DNA from: an uncultured Alphaproteobacteria bacterium | GTDB taxonomy: Bacteria; Pseudomonadota; Alphaproteobacteria; Rhodobacterales; Rhodobacteraceae | DNA length: 64,000 bases | Reading direction: 5' to 3' | NCBI GenBank assembly: GCA_902611475.1 | Contig: CACLZW010000007.1 | Coordinates: 1-64,000 of the forward strand | The notes under the pieces: model-generated | What the model was told of the DNA's origin: nothing | The model's input: the letters and a program-made list of their open reading frames with translations, nothing else | The model's database searches: none | Program-made: the position numbers and the translations under genes | In this document: piece by piece, positions 8,038-17,899 of the stretch | How positions within the stretch are numbered: position 1 is the stretch's first letter | Layout: every line of letters starts with the position of its first letter

Positions 8038-9882
8038 TTATTTTAAAGCACCCTGATCCTTTAAATCATCATAGTTTTCAGAATTCATCCACCAGGTATC
8101 AAGAACACCAATATCATATGGCGGTAAGTTTTTAGGATGCTCATACATATCAAAATAAGCAATTGTGTGTTTATTCTTAAACCACTGAGGTACCCAGATG
8201 ACTTTATTTCTTAAAACCCTATCTAATGCCCTTATTGCGAACCCCAATTCCTCTCTAGACTTTGCCGCTCTTACCTCCTTAATTATTGCATCAACACCCT
8301 GATCTTTAACGCCGGTTAAGTTAAAAATTGAAAAATCGGCAGACTCAGATCCAAAATATTGCTCAAGCTCAGACCCTGGAGTTAATTGAGTGCTCAAAAA
8401 ACCAACCAGTATATCAAAATCAAATTTCCTACGCCTGTCAGTCATCTGCGCATTGTCAATTTTTATATTTGCAGCATTGATACCTAGCTTTTTTAAGTTT
8501 TCAATATAGGGGTTAATTATGCGGTCAAATGCCTGACTATCGTTCAGTATCTCAACATCAAGTGTTTTACCATCAGCGTTTCTTCGCAAACCATCGTCAC
8601 CAACCTCCCAACCTGCATCATCTAATAATCTGGATGCTTGCCTTAAGTTTTTTCGGTCAAGTTGTTTCAATGACGATTTAGGGAATGAAAAAACTTCTTC
8701 ACTAAAGTTATTAGCTTCTAGAATAGACTTATATTTGTTAAGAATTTCTAGCTCTCGATTTGTTGCCATTCCCGAAGCCTTGAGTTCACTATTGTCCCAA
8801 AATGAATTTATCCGCTCATAGAGACCATAAAAGAGAGTGCTATTAGACCATTCAAAATTAAACATTAATCCTATGGCTTTTCTAACCCTAATATCTTGAA
8901 ATTTTTCTCGTCTCAAATTGAAAACAAATGATTGCCCCGAAGATAAGTTTCCATCTGGAAGTGTCGTTTTCTTAACCCAATTCTTTTCCAATGCGGGAAA
9001 ATCATAACCAGTGGCCCATATTTTTGAAGATGCCTCGTTTCTGAAAGTATATGTACCAGCTTTAAAACCTTCGAAAGCGGAATTATAATCTGCAAAGTAT
9101 TCAATTCTAAATTTATCGAAGTTATATCTACCTTTATTAATTGGAAGATCATGACCCCAGTAGTTTGGATTTTTTTTGTATATAATCTGTTTACCTACAT
9201 CTACTTTATCCAAAATATATGGCCCTGAGCCTAAAGCAGGAGTTAAGGTTGATGCTTCAAAATCTACTTTGTTATCTGTAAAGTATTTTTCTGAAAAAAT
9301 CGGCAATCCACCGACCGTATTAATTAAATCTCTTTTTGGTACCTCTTCGTTGAAAATAAATTTTATTTTACGATCCGAAATAAGTTCCGCCGATTGAATA
9401 TCTTTTTCCAACACTGCTCTAAAAGAAGGAAGACCTTTTTCTTTAAGTAATTTATACGAAAAAAGCACATCTTTAGCGGTTAAAGGCGATCCGTCAGAGA
9501 ATAATACTTCACTCCTGAGCGTAAAAATAACCCATGAACGGTCCTCTGGATATTCAATCTCTTTTGCAATTAATCCGTATGCTGAGTCTATTTCATCAGA
9601 CGTACCTTCTAGTAGGCTTTCAAAAAATATTGAAGAGTACGCTCCTGCTCTTCCCTTTCTCGTGTAAGGATGCATTGAGTCGAACGATCCAAACGCCCAA
9701 AAAGAAATTTCACCTCCTTTTGGAGCATCAGGATTCACGTAAGATAAATGCTTAAAGTCTTTTTCGTACTTCAAATCCCCAAAAGTTGAAATACCGTGAG
9801 ATATAATTTCGTTTTGCGCCATACAAACACTTGTAGTGAGGAAGAAACATAGCGCAGTTATAAAAGATTTGAGTTTATCCAT
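8038..9882 (-). CDS. yejA: Peptide/microcin C ABC importer, periplasmic binding protein YejA
   Basis: A 614-residue solute-binding protein of family 5 (oligopeptide-type). I place the start at the ATG at 9882 because it has AGGAA eight bases upstream and is followed at once by a signal peptide (KSFITALCFFLTTSVCMAQ, residues 4-22). An ATG 75 bases further upstream would put non-secretory residues before it. The mature protein begins with EIISHGISTFGDLKY and the PKGGEISFWAFGSFD segment typical of YejA. It delivers short peptides to YejB/YejE. It is first in the minus-strand operon and divergent from the rhodanese gene. Confidence 0.9.
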   Translation of the reverse strand: MDKLKSFITALCFFLTTSVCMAQNEIISHGISTFGDLKYEKDFKHLSYVNPDAPKGGEISFWAFGSFDSMHPYTRKGRAGAYSSIFFESLLEGTSDEIDSAYGLIAKEIEYPEDRSWVIFTLRSEVLFSDGSPLTAKDVLFSYKLLKEKGLPSFRAVLEKDIQSAELISDRKIKFIFNEEVPKRDLINTVGGLPIFSEKYFTDNKVDFEASTLTPALGSGPYILDKVDVGKQIIYKKNPNYWGHDLPINKGRYNFDKFRIEYFADYNSAFEGFKAGTYTFRNEASSKIWATGYDFPALEKNWVKKTTLPDGNLSSGQSFVFNLRREKFQDIRVRKAIGLMFNFEWSNSTLFYGLYERINSFWDNSELKASGMATNRELEILNKYKSILEANNFSEEVFSFPKSSLKQLDRKNLRQASRLLDDAGWEVGDDGLRRNADGKTLDVEILNDSQAFDRIINPYIENLKKLGINAANIKIDNAQMTDRRRKFDFDILVGFLSTQLTPGSELEQYFGSESADFSIFNLTGVKDQGVDAIIKEVRAAKSREELGFAIRALDRVLRNKVIWVPQWFKNKHTIAYFDMYEHPKNLPPYDIGVLDTWWMNSENYDDLKDQGALK

Positions 9883-9971
9883 TTGAATATTTCCTGTATA
9901 GATATCTAATGTTCTGTGACTAGTGTAGAATATAGTCGTATTGCAATTGGATTCCAACTGTTCGTATTCAA

Positions 9972-10385
9972 ATGAAACTTAAACGCATCATAACCTTAAT
10001 ACTTTTATTTATCTTCATCTTAACCGGTAACAGTTATGCTGAGACAAAAAATATAGAAAATGATGAAATTAAGAGACTGATGTCGCTAGGCATTCCGCTT
10101 ATCGATGTAAGACGTAAAGACGAATGGGTTTCAACTGGAGTAATTGAAAACAGCTATCACCATACTTTTTTCGAGAAAGATGGAACTTACGATTTCAAAG
10201 AATTTATTAACAAAGTTAAAAATATTACAAACTCTGAAAAGGGAATAATTCTTTTTTGTAGAACGGGCAGAAGAACTACTGCAATCGCGAAAGCATTAGA
10301 AAAAACAAATGATTTTCCCAATATCTATAATACTAAAGGAATAAAAGAGTGGCTTTCAAAAGGAAATAAAGTCGTAAAATATTAA
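9972..10385 (+). CDS. Exported single-domain rhodanese-like protein
   Basis: A 137-residue protein with a signal peptide (hydrophobic residues 6-19, cleavage probably after SYA at 23) and one rhodanese domain. IPLIDVRRKDEW (41-52) is the conserved first half; the active-site loop is CRTGRRT with catalytic C96, followed by GIKEW. The six-residue loop size suits sulfur-accepting rhodaneses. It probably handles sulfane sulfur, or a related oxyanion, in the periplasm; the partner is unknown. It is a single-gene unit, divergent from yejA and converging on the flavoprotein gene after 37 bases. Confidence 0.85.
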   Translation: MKLKRIITLILLFIFILTGNSYAETKNIENDEIKRLMSLGIPLIDVRRKDEWVSTGVIENSYHHTFFEKDGTYDFKEFINKVKNITNSEKGIILFCRTGRRTTAIAKALEKTNDFPNIYNTKGIKEWLSKGNKVVKY

Positions 10386-10422
10386 TAAAATCAGCACTTT
10401 ACATGTTTATACTAAAGCAATA

Positions 10423-11892
10423 TTAAGCTCGGTACATATGACTAAAACAATTAAGTAGTGAACTTACCTCTTTTTTTGAGGATGCGCTGCCAAAAATATA
10501 TTTATCTGGTCGAATAATCACCGCTTCTTTTTTGCTTTTAATAATCCAATTTCTTAAAGACCCTTTAGCGACTTTTTTAGTTAATATGTTTGGATCCATA
10601 TTAACTTCGGAACACGCATTATTTTCTAAAACTAGTAAAATAAATTTATACCCAAGGGTATCATCACTTTTTTTACTATCCTCAGTAAATTGTGGAAATA
10701 ATGTCCCAGATAAAGAACATTTATAAAAAAACCCAGTTTTTAATCTCGGTTTCGGGAAATCAAATAATCGCATGCTTTGTGACTTTTCAGACTTCATAAG
10801 CAAGCCTGGGTTGGACATTATCTTGCCTACTTCAGCAGCCAACTTAATAAAAGCAGATACATGCGGAAACCTTTCTGCTTGATAGTTTACTAAATCATCA
10901 GCCGACAGTTTATTGCTGGCATATCCTTTTAAACGCCATGCTAAGGCTGCAACGTCACGAATACCAGCACACATACCTTGCCCAAGAAAGGGAGGAGAAA
11001 GGTGTGCGCTGTCTCCTGCTAAAATTACCCTATTTTTAAACCATTTTTTCTTAATTATTGATCTAAAAGTATATAACTGGCTACGCTCGATTTTTGCACT
11101 TTTCTTGTCTATCCATTTGCTTAGGAATTTCCATATAGTTTTACTTTTTAAGAACTCGTCTTCATTATCGCTAGCCAATATTTTGACTTCCCATCTTCTT
11201 CTTTTTTTATTTATGTAACAACGCGTGACTGGCCTAACCTTATCACAGTGCTGAACAGTGTAATCTGGCAAGTTTTTAATGTTTTGGTATCGATTATCGA
11301 CTATTAGATCGAGGACTAAAAACTTTTCTTTTAATCCATAATCTTTTACTTTTTGCCCTATAAAGTCGCTCGCATTTGAGTTTGCTCCATCGCAACCAAC
11401 TAGGTATTTGCTTTGTAGCACAAGCTCTTTTTTTAAACTCTTGCTATATGATGTAACAGTTACTAAATCACTATCTTGGTTTATTTCTTGGGTTTCATAC
11501 CCCAAAAAGCTAACGAAGTTTTTCTCCTTCTCTGCGTTACTCCTCAAGAGTCTTTCAAGCTGAGGTTGATGAAAATACCAGCTTTTTTGCCAACCATACT
11601 CCCCAATGGAGTTTGATCCTTTTCTTTCCATTAAAATATTGTCTTCTTCATCAACAAAATGCATCCCCTTTGTACCAATTCGAGAGATATTAGAAATCTG
11701 CTTGCTAAGATTAACCATTTGGAAAATACGCATAACTTCTTCGTCAAAATGTATTGCTCGTGGTAATGGATAAACATCTAAATTTTTATCTATTACCGCA
11801 ACACTCAATCCTAATTTTGATAGAAATATTGAGAGTAAAGCGCCGACAGGACCGTAACCAATAACGATGCAATCAAAATTCTTTTTCATCAT
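10423..11892 (-). CDS. FAD-dependent aromatic hydroxylase-type monooxygenase (second copy)
   Basis: A 489-residue flavoprotein of the class A (p-hydroxybenzoate hydroxylase/MhpA-like) monooxygenases. The Rossmann motif GYGPVG is at residues 12-17, CDGANS follows near 165, and AGDSAHLSPPFLGQGMCAGI near 290 is the GD FAD-binding motif. A short thioredoxin-like C-terminal part follows, with RPDKYIFG near the end, as in MhpA-type enzymes. These hydroxylate phenolic acids using NAD(P)H and O2. It is a paralogue of the 15408-17000 gene, shares the GD and RPDK motifs with it and is last in the same operon. Two ATGs are adjacent at the start. Confidence 0.87.
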   Translation of the reverse strand: MMKKNFDCIVIGYGPVGALLSIFLSKLGLSVAVIDKNLDVYPLPRAIHFDEEVMRIFQMVNLSKQISNISRIGTKGMHFVDEEDNILMERKGSNSIGEYGWQKSWYFHQPQLERLLRSNAEKEKNFVSFLGYETQEINQDSDLVTVTSYSKSLKKELVLQSKYLVGCDGANSNASDFIGQKVKDYGLKEKFLVLDLIVDNRYQNIKNLPDYTVQHCDKVRPVTRCYINKKRRRWEVKILASDNEDEFLKSKTIWKFLSKWIDKKSAKIERSQLYTFRSIIKKKWFKNRVILAGDSAHLSPPFLGQGMCAGIRDVAALAWRLKGYASNKLSADDLVNYQAERFPHVSAFIKLAAEVGKIMSNPGLLMKSEKSQSMRLFDFPKPRLKTGFFYKCSLSGTLFPQFTEDSKKSDDTLGYKFILLVLENNACSEVNMDPNILTKKVAKGSLRNWIIKSKKEAVIIRPDKYIFGSASSKKEVSSLLNCFSHMYRA

Positions 11893-11901
11893 GTATTTTA
11901 A

Positions 11902-12450
11902 TTAAATTTCTTCTACCTTTTTATTAGGTACCTTTTTACCATTTTCCATTATATAACAACCAGCATTGTCTATCTCCGCCATTTCACAAAAAATTTCTAT
12001 TCGGTGCTTATCCGGATCTAAAACGTAAAAACTCCAATTTTCTCCCCACGTTCCATCACCTTTATATTGATATGCACTATGAAGAACGGGTCCCCTTACA
12101 ATTTCTAATGACATTTCCTTTGCCCTTTCCAAATACATGTCGAAACTTTTTTTATTTGGACATTCAAATGCATAATGATGAATTCCAGCAGGACCAGAAT
12201 TAAATATTTTTTCTGGGTAGTCTCTCTTTGGATCATGCGTTAGCACAAGATCATGATGTTGCTTACCAAGTCTCATAAACGCCATTTCGAAAGGTATGGC
12301 AGAATTTTCATTGGCATAATGCCTTTCTGAGAGCTTTAATCCCAGAAAGTCTCTATAAAACTTTAGAGAAACATCAACATTACTGACTTCTAAAGATACA
12401 TGTTGACACTTTATGACCTTCAACGAGTCCACTATTTCTTCATTTTTCAT
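11902..12450 (-). CDS. VOC-superfamily protein (glyoxalase/extradiol dioxygenase fold)
   Basis: A 182-residue protein with a single VOC module. Likely metal ligands are H17 (CQHVSL), H91 or H92 (GIHHYAF) and E152 (RIEIFCE), the arrangement of ring-cleaving dioxygenases and glyoxalases. The DPDKHRIEIF tail is typical. It probably acts on a catechol-like or dicarbonyl intermediate of the pathway encoded around it, in the cytosol. It lies between the TRAP large-subunit gene (20-base gap) and the second flavoprotein (9-base gap). A glyoxalase-like isomerase is the main alternative to a dioxygenase. Confidence 0.8.
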   Translation of the reverse strand: MKNEEIVDSLKVIKCQHVSLEVSNVDVSLKFYRDFLGLKLSERHYANENSAIPFEMAFMRLGKQHHDLVLTHDPKRDYPEKIFNSGPAGIHHYAFECPNKKSFDMYLERAKEMSLEIVRGPVLHSAYQYKGDGTWGENWSFYVLDPDKHRIEIFCEMAEIDNAGCYIMENGKKVPNKKVEEI

Positions 12451-12470
12451 TACAAAACCTCCAAATTACT

Positions 12471-13790
12471 TCACCCAAAAAGCCGAATTAAAAACAAGCT
12501 TATACTAGGAAAGATAAACAGTATGCCGACCCTAATAAGGTCGCTTATTAAAAATGGCAAAACTCCAATAAAGGTATCTGAAATTGGAACATTTTTTGCC
12601 ATTTTATTAATTATAAAAACATTCAAGCCCACTGGTGGGGTTATTAGCCCCACTTCAACCACGATAAGAGTAAGGATACCAAACCAGATTGCAACCTCCT
12701 CAATACTCATTCCAAAATCTAACTCAATAATGATGGGGAAAAATACAGGTATAGTTAGTAGTATCATAGCTAAGCTATCCATAAGACAACCTAAAAGAAT
12801 GTATAGAACTAATATACAAAATACGACTAGATATGGAGAGAGCTCATTGCTAATAACAAATGTTGCTAATTCATTAGTTATTTGCGTAAGTGCAATAAAA
12901 GAATTAAAGAACTCAGCCCCTAATAATACTAAAAAAATCATAGCGGACGTGACAGCTGTATCCTTAATAACATCAATTAAATCACTAAAATTGAAGCCTT
13001 TTGTAAAGAGTGCCATAATACCTGTACCGGCTGCACCTATTGAAGCCCCCTCTGTTGGTGTAAACCACCCAAGATAAATACCTCCAATTACAAGAAAAAA
13101 TATAACAAGTATTTGCCACACTTGCCCAAATAAATTAAGTCTTTGCCTCCATCCCACATAGCTTGTGGGTGGACCCGAATCTGGTTTTATCCTTACGAAA
13201 ATAGCTATTGCTATCAGATATCCAATTGCAGCTAAGATACCTGGCACAAAGGCTGCTAAAAACATTTTTGCAATATTTTGTTCGGTTAAAATTGAATAGA
13301 TTATCAATATAACTGATGGTGGTATCAAAATACCTAACGTTCCACCAGCGGCCAAAGCCCCAGTGCTTAAAGAACCAGAATAACCCATTCTACGTAGCTC
13401 GGGAAGAGCCACACGACCCATGGTAGCGGCTGTAGCAAGAGATGAACCACATATGGCACCAAAACCAGCACATGCACCGACTGCTGCCATAGCCACCCCA
13501 CCTCGTCTGTGTCCAAGGCAAGCACCAGCAAACCGAAATAGCGACTCACTCATTCCCGCCTTAGAGGCAAAGTTTCCCATCAGTAAAAATAGAGGAATAA
13601 CTGTGAATGAATAATTAGAAAAAAGATGCCATGCACTTGTCTTTACTTGGGACATAATAGGCAACCAACCAGCGATAAAAATTGTTCCTGAACAGCCAAC
13701 GACCAACATTGCTAAACCAATGGGAACCCTCAAAGCCAATAAAGAAAAAAGAATTGGGAAAGCTATTATGCCGAGGTAGAGTCTATCCAT
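12471..13790 (-). CDS. TRAP transporter large permease (DctM family)
   Basis: A 439-residue membrane protein of about twelve segments with DctM landmarks: LLMGNFASKAGMSESLFRFAGACLGHRRGGVAMA near residues 70-105 (in parts), AICGSSLATAATMGRVALPEL, GGTLGILIPPS near 150, and the second-half ITPPVGLNVFIIN near 385. It forms the Na+-driven channel of a tripartite ATP-independent periplasmic transporter together with the small subunit just upstream (12-base gap). Placement inside an aromatic-degradation-type operon suggests an organic acid substrate. Confidence 0.92.
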   Translation of the reverse strand: MDRLYLGIIAFPILFSLLALRVPIGLAMLVVGCSGTIFIAGWLPIMSQVKTSAWHLFSNYSFTVIPLFLLMGNFASKAGMSESLFRFAGACLGHRRGGVAMAAVGACAGFGAICGSSLATAATMGRVALPELRRMGYSGSLSTGALAAGGTLGILIPPSVILIIYSILTEQNIAKMFLAAFVPGILAAIGYLIAIAIFVRIKPDSGPPTSYVGWRQRLNLFGQVWQILVIFFLVIGGIYLGWFTPTEGASIGAAGTGIMALFTKGFNFSDLIDVIKDTAVTSAMIFLVLLGAEFFNSFIALTQITNELATFVISNELSPYLVVFCILVLYILLGCLMDSLAMILLTIPVFFPIIIELDFGMSIEEVAIWFGILTLIVVEVGLITPPVGLNVFIINKMAKNVPISDTFIGVLPFLISDLIRVGILFIFPSISLFLIRLFG

Positions 13791-13802
13791 GATAAATATT
13801 TT

Positions 13803-14336
13803 CTATTTTAGAGCAGATTTGAAAAATATTATTGATGTATAAAGGCAAGTTATCGATAGAATACCAAAAGAAATAACCGCTGGAACAAATGGAATCCAAA
13901 CAGGAATTTGAAGTAACATCGTTTGTTCATTGTACTTGAACATGTCTAAGGCTCCATAAACCATCCTCCATGTAAAAAAAGAAGATACTAAAAAAAATAA
14001 AAAAGCACCTAGCCCATTTAAGCAGTCTTTAATTTTGTCAGACAGGTTTACTGTAAAAAAATCTACAATAACGTTGCCATTCTTAAATTGACAAAGCGGC
14101 AAAAATGAAAACATTGCAACTGCACATCCCATTTCAACAAGTTCAAAATCTCCTGTAAGAGGCTTTCCAAACATTGTTCTACCTGCGATAGAAATGAAAT
14201 TTATAAGTACTATTACAACAAGTACTATACCTCCACAAATCGCTAAATATGTTACAATCTTAAGTAAAAAGCGCCCAAAAATATCGTTTGGGCGCTCTGT
14301 TTCTTCAAGATCTAACAAAGTATTTTTACTTGTCAT
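13803..14336 (-). CDS. TRAP transporter small permease (DctQ family)
   Basis: A 177-residue protein with four hydrophobic segments (about 25-50, 68-88, 105-125 and 145-168), the DctQ layout. GDFELVEMGCAVAMFSFLPL and the following CQFKNGNVIVDFF are characteristic. It bridges the binding protein and the large permease. Its start overlaps the binding-protein stop by 11 bases, so the three TRAP genes are translationally linked. Confidence 0.88.
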   Translation of the reverse strand: MTSKNTLLDLEETERPNDIFGRFLLKIVTYLAICGGIVLVVIVLINFISIAGRTMFGKPLTGDFELVEMGCAVAMFSFLPLCQFKNGNVIVDFFTVNLSDKIKDCLNGLGAFLFFLVSSFFTWRMVYGALDMFKYNEQTMLLQIPVWIPFVPAVISFGILSITCLYTSIIFFKSALK

Positions 14337-15354
14337 ATTTTGCGATTAAGTCTTTCGCAGTTTTAACAAGCATTGCACCATCTAGGCCGCGATCATTAGC
14401 TGATTTAATCCAATCCTTCTCAAGGCCTTCACCAGCTGCCTTCATTTCTGCAAGAGGACCTCCTGATAGAGAGTGTATTGTTCCGCCAGCATCTAATGCT
14501 AACTTCCTAGCTGGAACTTCGAAACCGTCCCAAAGTTGTCCAGCAAGTTTTGCCAGGGCAAGACCAGCATTATTATCAATAACCTTTTTATGCTCATTAC
14601 TTAAAGACTCATATTTCGCTTTATTCATCAAGAACAAAAACGGGGTTGTGTATAATCCTCTGGATCCCGAAACTGTGGTATGTGCTTTTGTAAGCTCATG
14701 AAGTTTGAAAGACGGCATAATTTCCCAAGGCACAACCATGCCATCAATCACACCCTTTGATAGTGCTCCAGCCACCGCAGGGACAGGCATTCCTACCGGC
14801 GTTGCTCCTAAGCCTTCTAACATTTTGGTTATCACTCTAGTAGGACCACGCATCTTCATACCATTTAAATCAGCTGCAGACTTAATAACTTTTTCTTTAG
14901 TATGAATTTTTCCTGGAGCATGACAAAATACGGCTAAAACCTTATAGTCTTTAAGGTCAGAGGCAGCTACAGTATCTACGTATTCTTGTAGTGCTTGAGA
15001 TGTCGCCTCAGCAGACGCAGGCATAAAAGGTAATTCAAACGCTTCTAAGTGTGGAAATCTTCCCGGTGTATAACCAGCAACAGTCCAAACGATGTCTACT
15101 ACACCGTCTCTTACTTGATCAACAAGTTGAGGTGGTTTTCCACCAAGCTGCATCGCAGGATATATTTCAACTTTTATTTCTCCATTTGACTCCGCTAATA
15201 CCTTTTCACTCCACGGTTTAACAAACTTTGCGTTAGAATTTGCAGGCATTGGTGGAAATGAATGGAACTTTAGTACCACTTCTCCTGCGTATGCAGATAA
15301 TGAAAGAAACATTACAGAAGCAGATGCGACTAAAAATCTTAAAAATAATTTCAT
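14326..15354 (-). CDS. TRAP transporter periplasmic binding protein (DctP family)
   Basis: A 342-residue protein with a signal peptide (MKLFLRFLVASASVMFLSLS, cleavage after AYA at about 23) and a DctP fold: MQLGGKPPQLVDQVRDGVVD near 68-87 and LNGMKMRGPTRV near 165, where the family carries the substrate-binding arginine. GGAGGAAG just upstream of the ATG is the strongest ribosome-binding site in this operon, consistent with high demand for binding protein. The sequence type resembles DctP proteins linked to aromatic or other hydrophobic acids, but the ligand is unknown. Confidence 0.92.
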   Translation of the reverse strand: MKLFLRFLVASASVMFLSLSAYAGEVVLKFHSFPPMPANSNAKFVKPWSEKVLAESNGEIKVEIYPAMQLGGKPPQLVDQVRDGVVDIVWTVAGYTPGRFPHLEAFELPFMPASAEATSQALQEYVDTVAASDLKDYKVLAVFCHAPGKIHTKEKVIKSAADLNGMKMRGPTRVITKMLEGLGATPVGMPVPAVAGALSKGVIDGMVVPWEIMPSFKLHELTKAHTTVSGSRGLYTTPFLFLMNKAKYESLSNEHKKVIDNNAGLALAKLAGQLWDGFEVPARKLALDAGGTIHSLSGGPLAEMKAAGEGLEKDWIKSANDRGLDGAMLVKTAKDLIAKYDK

Positions 15355-15407
15355 TAAACTTCCTCCCCAGTTGTTAATAATTTTTAAATTTATAGTAACT
15401 ATACACT

Positions 15408-17000
15408 CTAAAAACTAAATATCTCGTTATTATTTAATAAATTTGATAAATAATGAAGATTATTCTTTTCATAGATTGCGGATACTAATTTATCAGGTCG
15501 AAGTAAAAGAACACTATTCTCTGGCACCCTTGTCTCCATTTTTTCTAAAAGGTTATTAAAATCTCGAACAACCTCATGCCTACTTGGGAAAATCATGCAA
15601 GATTGATTCAATACAATAACAACCTTACAAGTTTTTGAAAAATTATTAAGATGTTTCTCCAGACTGATATAAGTCTCATGGTTTTTTATATAACAAACTA
15701 AAGAAAACTTGTTACCCAAAACCTCATCCAAGTTAGACAAAATTCCAGCCCTATCTTGCACTAAGGGTTGTGGAAATAGCGTTCCAATTAATTTCTTATC
15801 ATCCCTTGTCTCTTTCCCATGAAAAAAAATAAGTCCCGTTTTTAATTTAGGTTTGGGCCGATATTTCATTTGAGACATATAACTAAGCAGTGTTTTATTT
15901 AACTTCATTAGCCTAAAAAAAGATGAATTAAAAAAAGAATACAAACTGTTTTTTGGCATCATTATTTTACCCATTCGTATCGCCAAATTAATTAGGGCCC
16001 AGCAATGTTCTTTTCTTTCCAGAAAATAGGTTTCCAGTATATTACTTGATTGTGGCATTTTAACAGCTAACGCTAATTTCCAACCCAAGTTCCCTACATC
16101 TCTAATTCCGCTATTCATTCCCTGCCCAGCAAACGGCGGAGACAAATGCGCTGCATCACCTGCAATAAATACAGATTTTTTTTTCCAATCTGAACCGATC
16201 AATGCATGAAATTGATATACTTGTGATCTTCTAATCTTTGCTTGTCCATCTACTCCGACACTTGCTATAAGCTTTCTTGTAAAATCTTCACTTAATTTTT
16301 TAGATCCCTCTCCATCATTTAGTTTAAACTCATATCTCCTTATATCATTGGGACCAGGTAAAGTTATGGATGGACGCTTGGGGTTACAATAAACTTGCGT
16401 ATGCCTAAAAAAATTTTTTGTATTATATATATCAACGACTAACCATTTTTGACTAAAAGTGCTACCTCTCATTACCACGCCAATAAGGTCTCTAACAGTT
16501 GATTGTCCACCATCACAACCTACGAGATACCGCCCTAAAATGCTTTTTTTTATCCCTTTACTATCCTTAAAATTCGCGATGACACGGTTAGTCTCGTTTT
16601 TTATAGAAATTAGTGTATGTGAAAAATTGATGTCGATGTTTTTTTTACCCTCCAGATGTTTCCTCAATGTGCTTTCAAAAGTTGGTTGATCAAAAGCATT
16701 TCGTTTAAAAAAGCCATTTTCACATGAATTCGGTTCAACTTTCAAAAATAGCTTACCTTTGGCATCGTAGTAATGAGACCCATAATTTTGAGAAACATTC
16801 TTTAATACAGCTTGATGTAACGAAAAACTTTGAAGAACTCGGAGCGACTCATCATCTATAGAAACCGCTCGTGGTTCTTTGACAGTACTTTTATTCCTTT
16901 CAAAAATACCAACCTTAATACCATAGTTAGCTAGCAAGCCAGCTAACACGAGTCCGGAAGGACCCATTCCAACAATAATTACATCAAAATTTTTCTTCAC
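15408..17000 (-). CDS. FAD-dependent aromatic hydroxylase-type monooxygenase (first copy)
   Basis: About 530 residues, class A flavin monooxygenase of the MhpA-like group. GMGPSG is the FAD Rossmann motif near the N-terminus, CDGGQS is near 165, and AGDAAHLSPPFAGQGMNSGIRD is the GD motif; the C-terminal domain ends with RPDKLVSA. I prefer the GTG at 17000, which yields the same KKNFDVIIVG beginning as the downstream paralogue; a TTG at 17021 overlapping the upstream stop by four bases is the alternative. It likely hydroxylates an aromatic acid before ring cleavage. Having two divergent paralogues in one operon suggests two sequential hydroxylations or two substrates. Confidence 0.87.
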   Translation of the reverse strand: MKKNFDVIIVGMGPSGLVLAGLLANYGIKVGIFERNKSTVKEPRAVSIDDESLRVLQSFSLHQAVLKNVSQNYGSHYYDAKGKLFLKVEPNSCENGFFKRNAFDQPTFESTLRKHLEGKKNIDINFSHTLISIKNETNRVIANFKDSKGIKKSILGRYLVGCDGGQSTVRDLIGVVMRGSTFSQKWLVVDIYNTKNFFRHTQVYCNPKRPSITLPGPNDIRRYEFKLNDGEGSKKLSEDFTRKLIASVGVDGQAKIRRSQVYQFHALIGSDWKKKSVFIAGDAAHLSPPFAGQGMNSGIRDVGNLGWKLALAVKMPQSSNILETYFLERKEHCWALINLAIRMGKIMMPKNSLYSFFNSSFFRLMKLNKTLLSYMSQMKYRPKPKLKTGLIFFHGKETRDDKKLIGTLFPQPLVQDRAGILSNLDEVLGNKFSLVCYIKNHETYISLEKHLNNFSKTCKVVIVLNQSCMIFPSRHEVVRDFNNLLEKMETRVPENSVLLLRPDKLVSAIYEKNNLHYLSNLLNNNEIFSF

Positions 17001-17017
17001 AATAATTTGAAAAGCAT

Positions 17018-17887
17018 TCAAACGATAATATTTTCATCGAGCACTGGGTTAACTAGCTTACCAACTTCCGAAATTTCGACCTCTACAATATCACCATTTT
17101 TCATATATAAAGGTGGATCTCGCCTATCTCCCACTCCACCAGGAGTTCCTGTAACGATAATGTCTCCGGCGACTAAAGGAGTAAAAGAAGAGATATAGGA
17201 GATTATCTCAGGTATTTTGAAAATCAATTGATCAAGCTTTGCTTCTTGCATAACCTCGCCATTCAATATTGTTTTTATAGTTAAGCTTTGATAATTTTTT
17301 ATCGACGATGCTAATTTTAAAAATGGTCCACAACTCCCTGTTTTTGAGAAATTTTTTCCTGGAACGAACTGACTGGTATGTCTCTGGTAATCCCTAATAG
17401 ATACATCGTTATAACAAGTATATCCTGCAATACTTTGCATAGCTTCTTCTAAAGAGATATTTTTACCACCTTTTCCAATTACTACAGCTAACTCACCTTC
17501 AAAGTCCACTCTATCAGACAAAATAGGCTTAATTACCGCTTCTCGATGCGCCACTTGGCTTTCTGCAAATCGAGTAAAAATAGTGGGATATTGAACCTCT
17601 GGTCTTTCTGTTTCTTTCCTATGCTTTTCGTAATTGAGCCCAATACAAAAGATTTTTCCTGGATCTGGTATAACGGGTAGAAATGTTATATCAGCGGGTT
17701 CGTAGGCAGTAACATTAGCTAAATAGCTTTCTAATTCTTCTATATTATCTGGAATACTTCCAAAATGAATGGCTTCTTTCAAGCTTGAAGAACCCCCAGC
17801 CAATTGATAGGTGAGGTCAAAGATTTTACCCTCATGGAAAACTCCAAAACAGGTTTCACCTAATCTTAAAAAACTTGCATATTTCAT
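17018..17887 (-). CDS. Fumarylacetoacetate hydrolase (FAH) family protein
   Basis: A 289-residue protein with a short N-terminal domain (1-70) and the FAH catalytic domain (75-285). Metal ligands are visible as E130 and E132 (DFEGELAVVIG) and D161 (CYNDVSIRD); VTGTPGGVGDRRDPP is the conserved substrate-loop region. Relatives hydrolyse or decarboxylate ring-cleavage products such as acylpyruvates, or 2-hydroxyhepta-2,4-diene-1,7-dioate. A full AAGGAGG lies eight bases before the ATG. In this operon it is the natural candidate for processing the product of the VOC dioxygenase encoded just upstream. Confidence 0.9.
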   Translation of the reverse strand: MKYASFLRLGETCFGVFHEGKIFDLTYQLAGGSSSLKEAIHFGSIPDNIEELESYLANVTAYEPADITFLPVIPDPGKIFCIGLNYEKHRKETERPEVQYPTIFTRFAESQVAHREAVIKPILSDRVDFEGELAVVIGKGGKNISLEEAMQSIAGYTCYNDVSIRDYQRHTSQFVPGKNFSKTGSCGPFLKLASSIKNYQSLTIKTILNGEVMQEAKLDQLIFKIPEIISYISSFTPLVAGDIIVTGTPGGVGDRRDPPLYMKNGDIVEVEISEVGKLVNPVLDENIIV

Positions 17888-17899
17888 AAATTTCCTCCT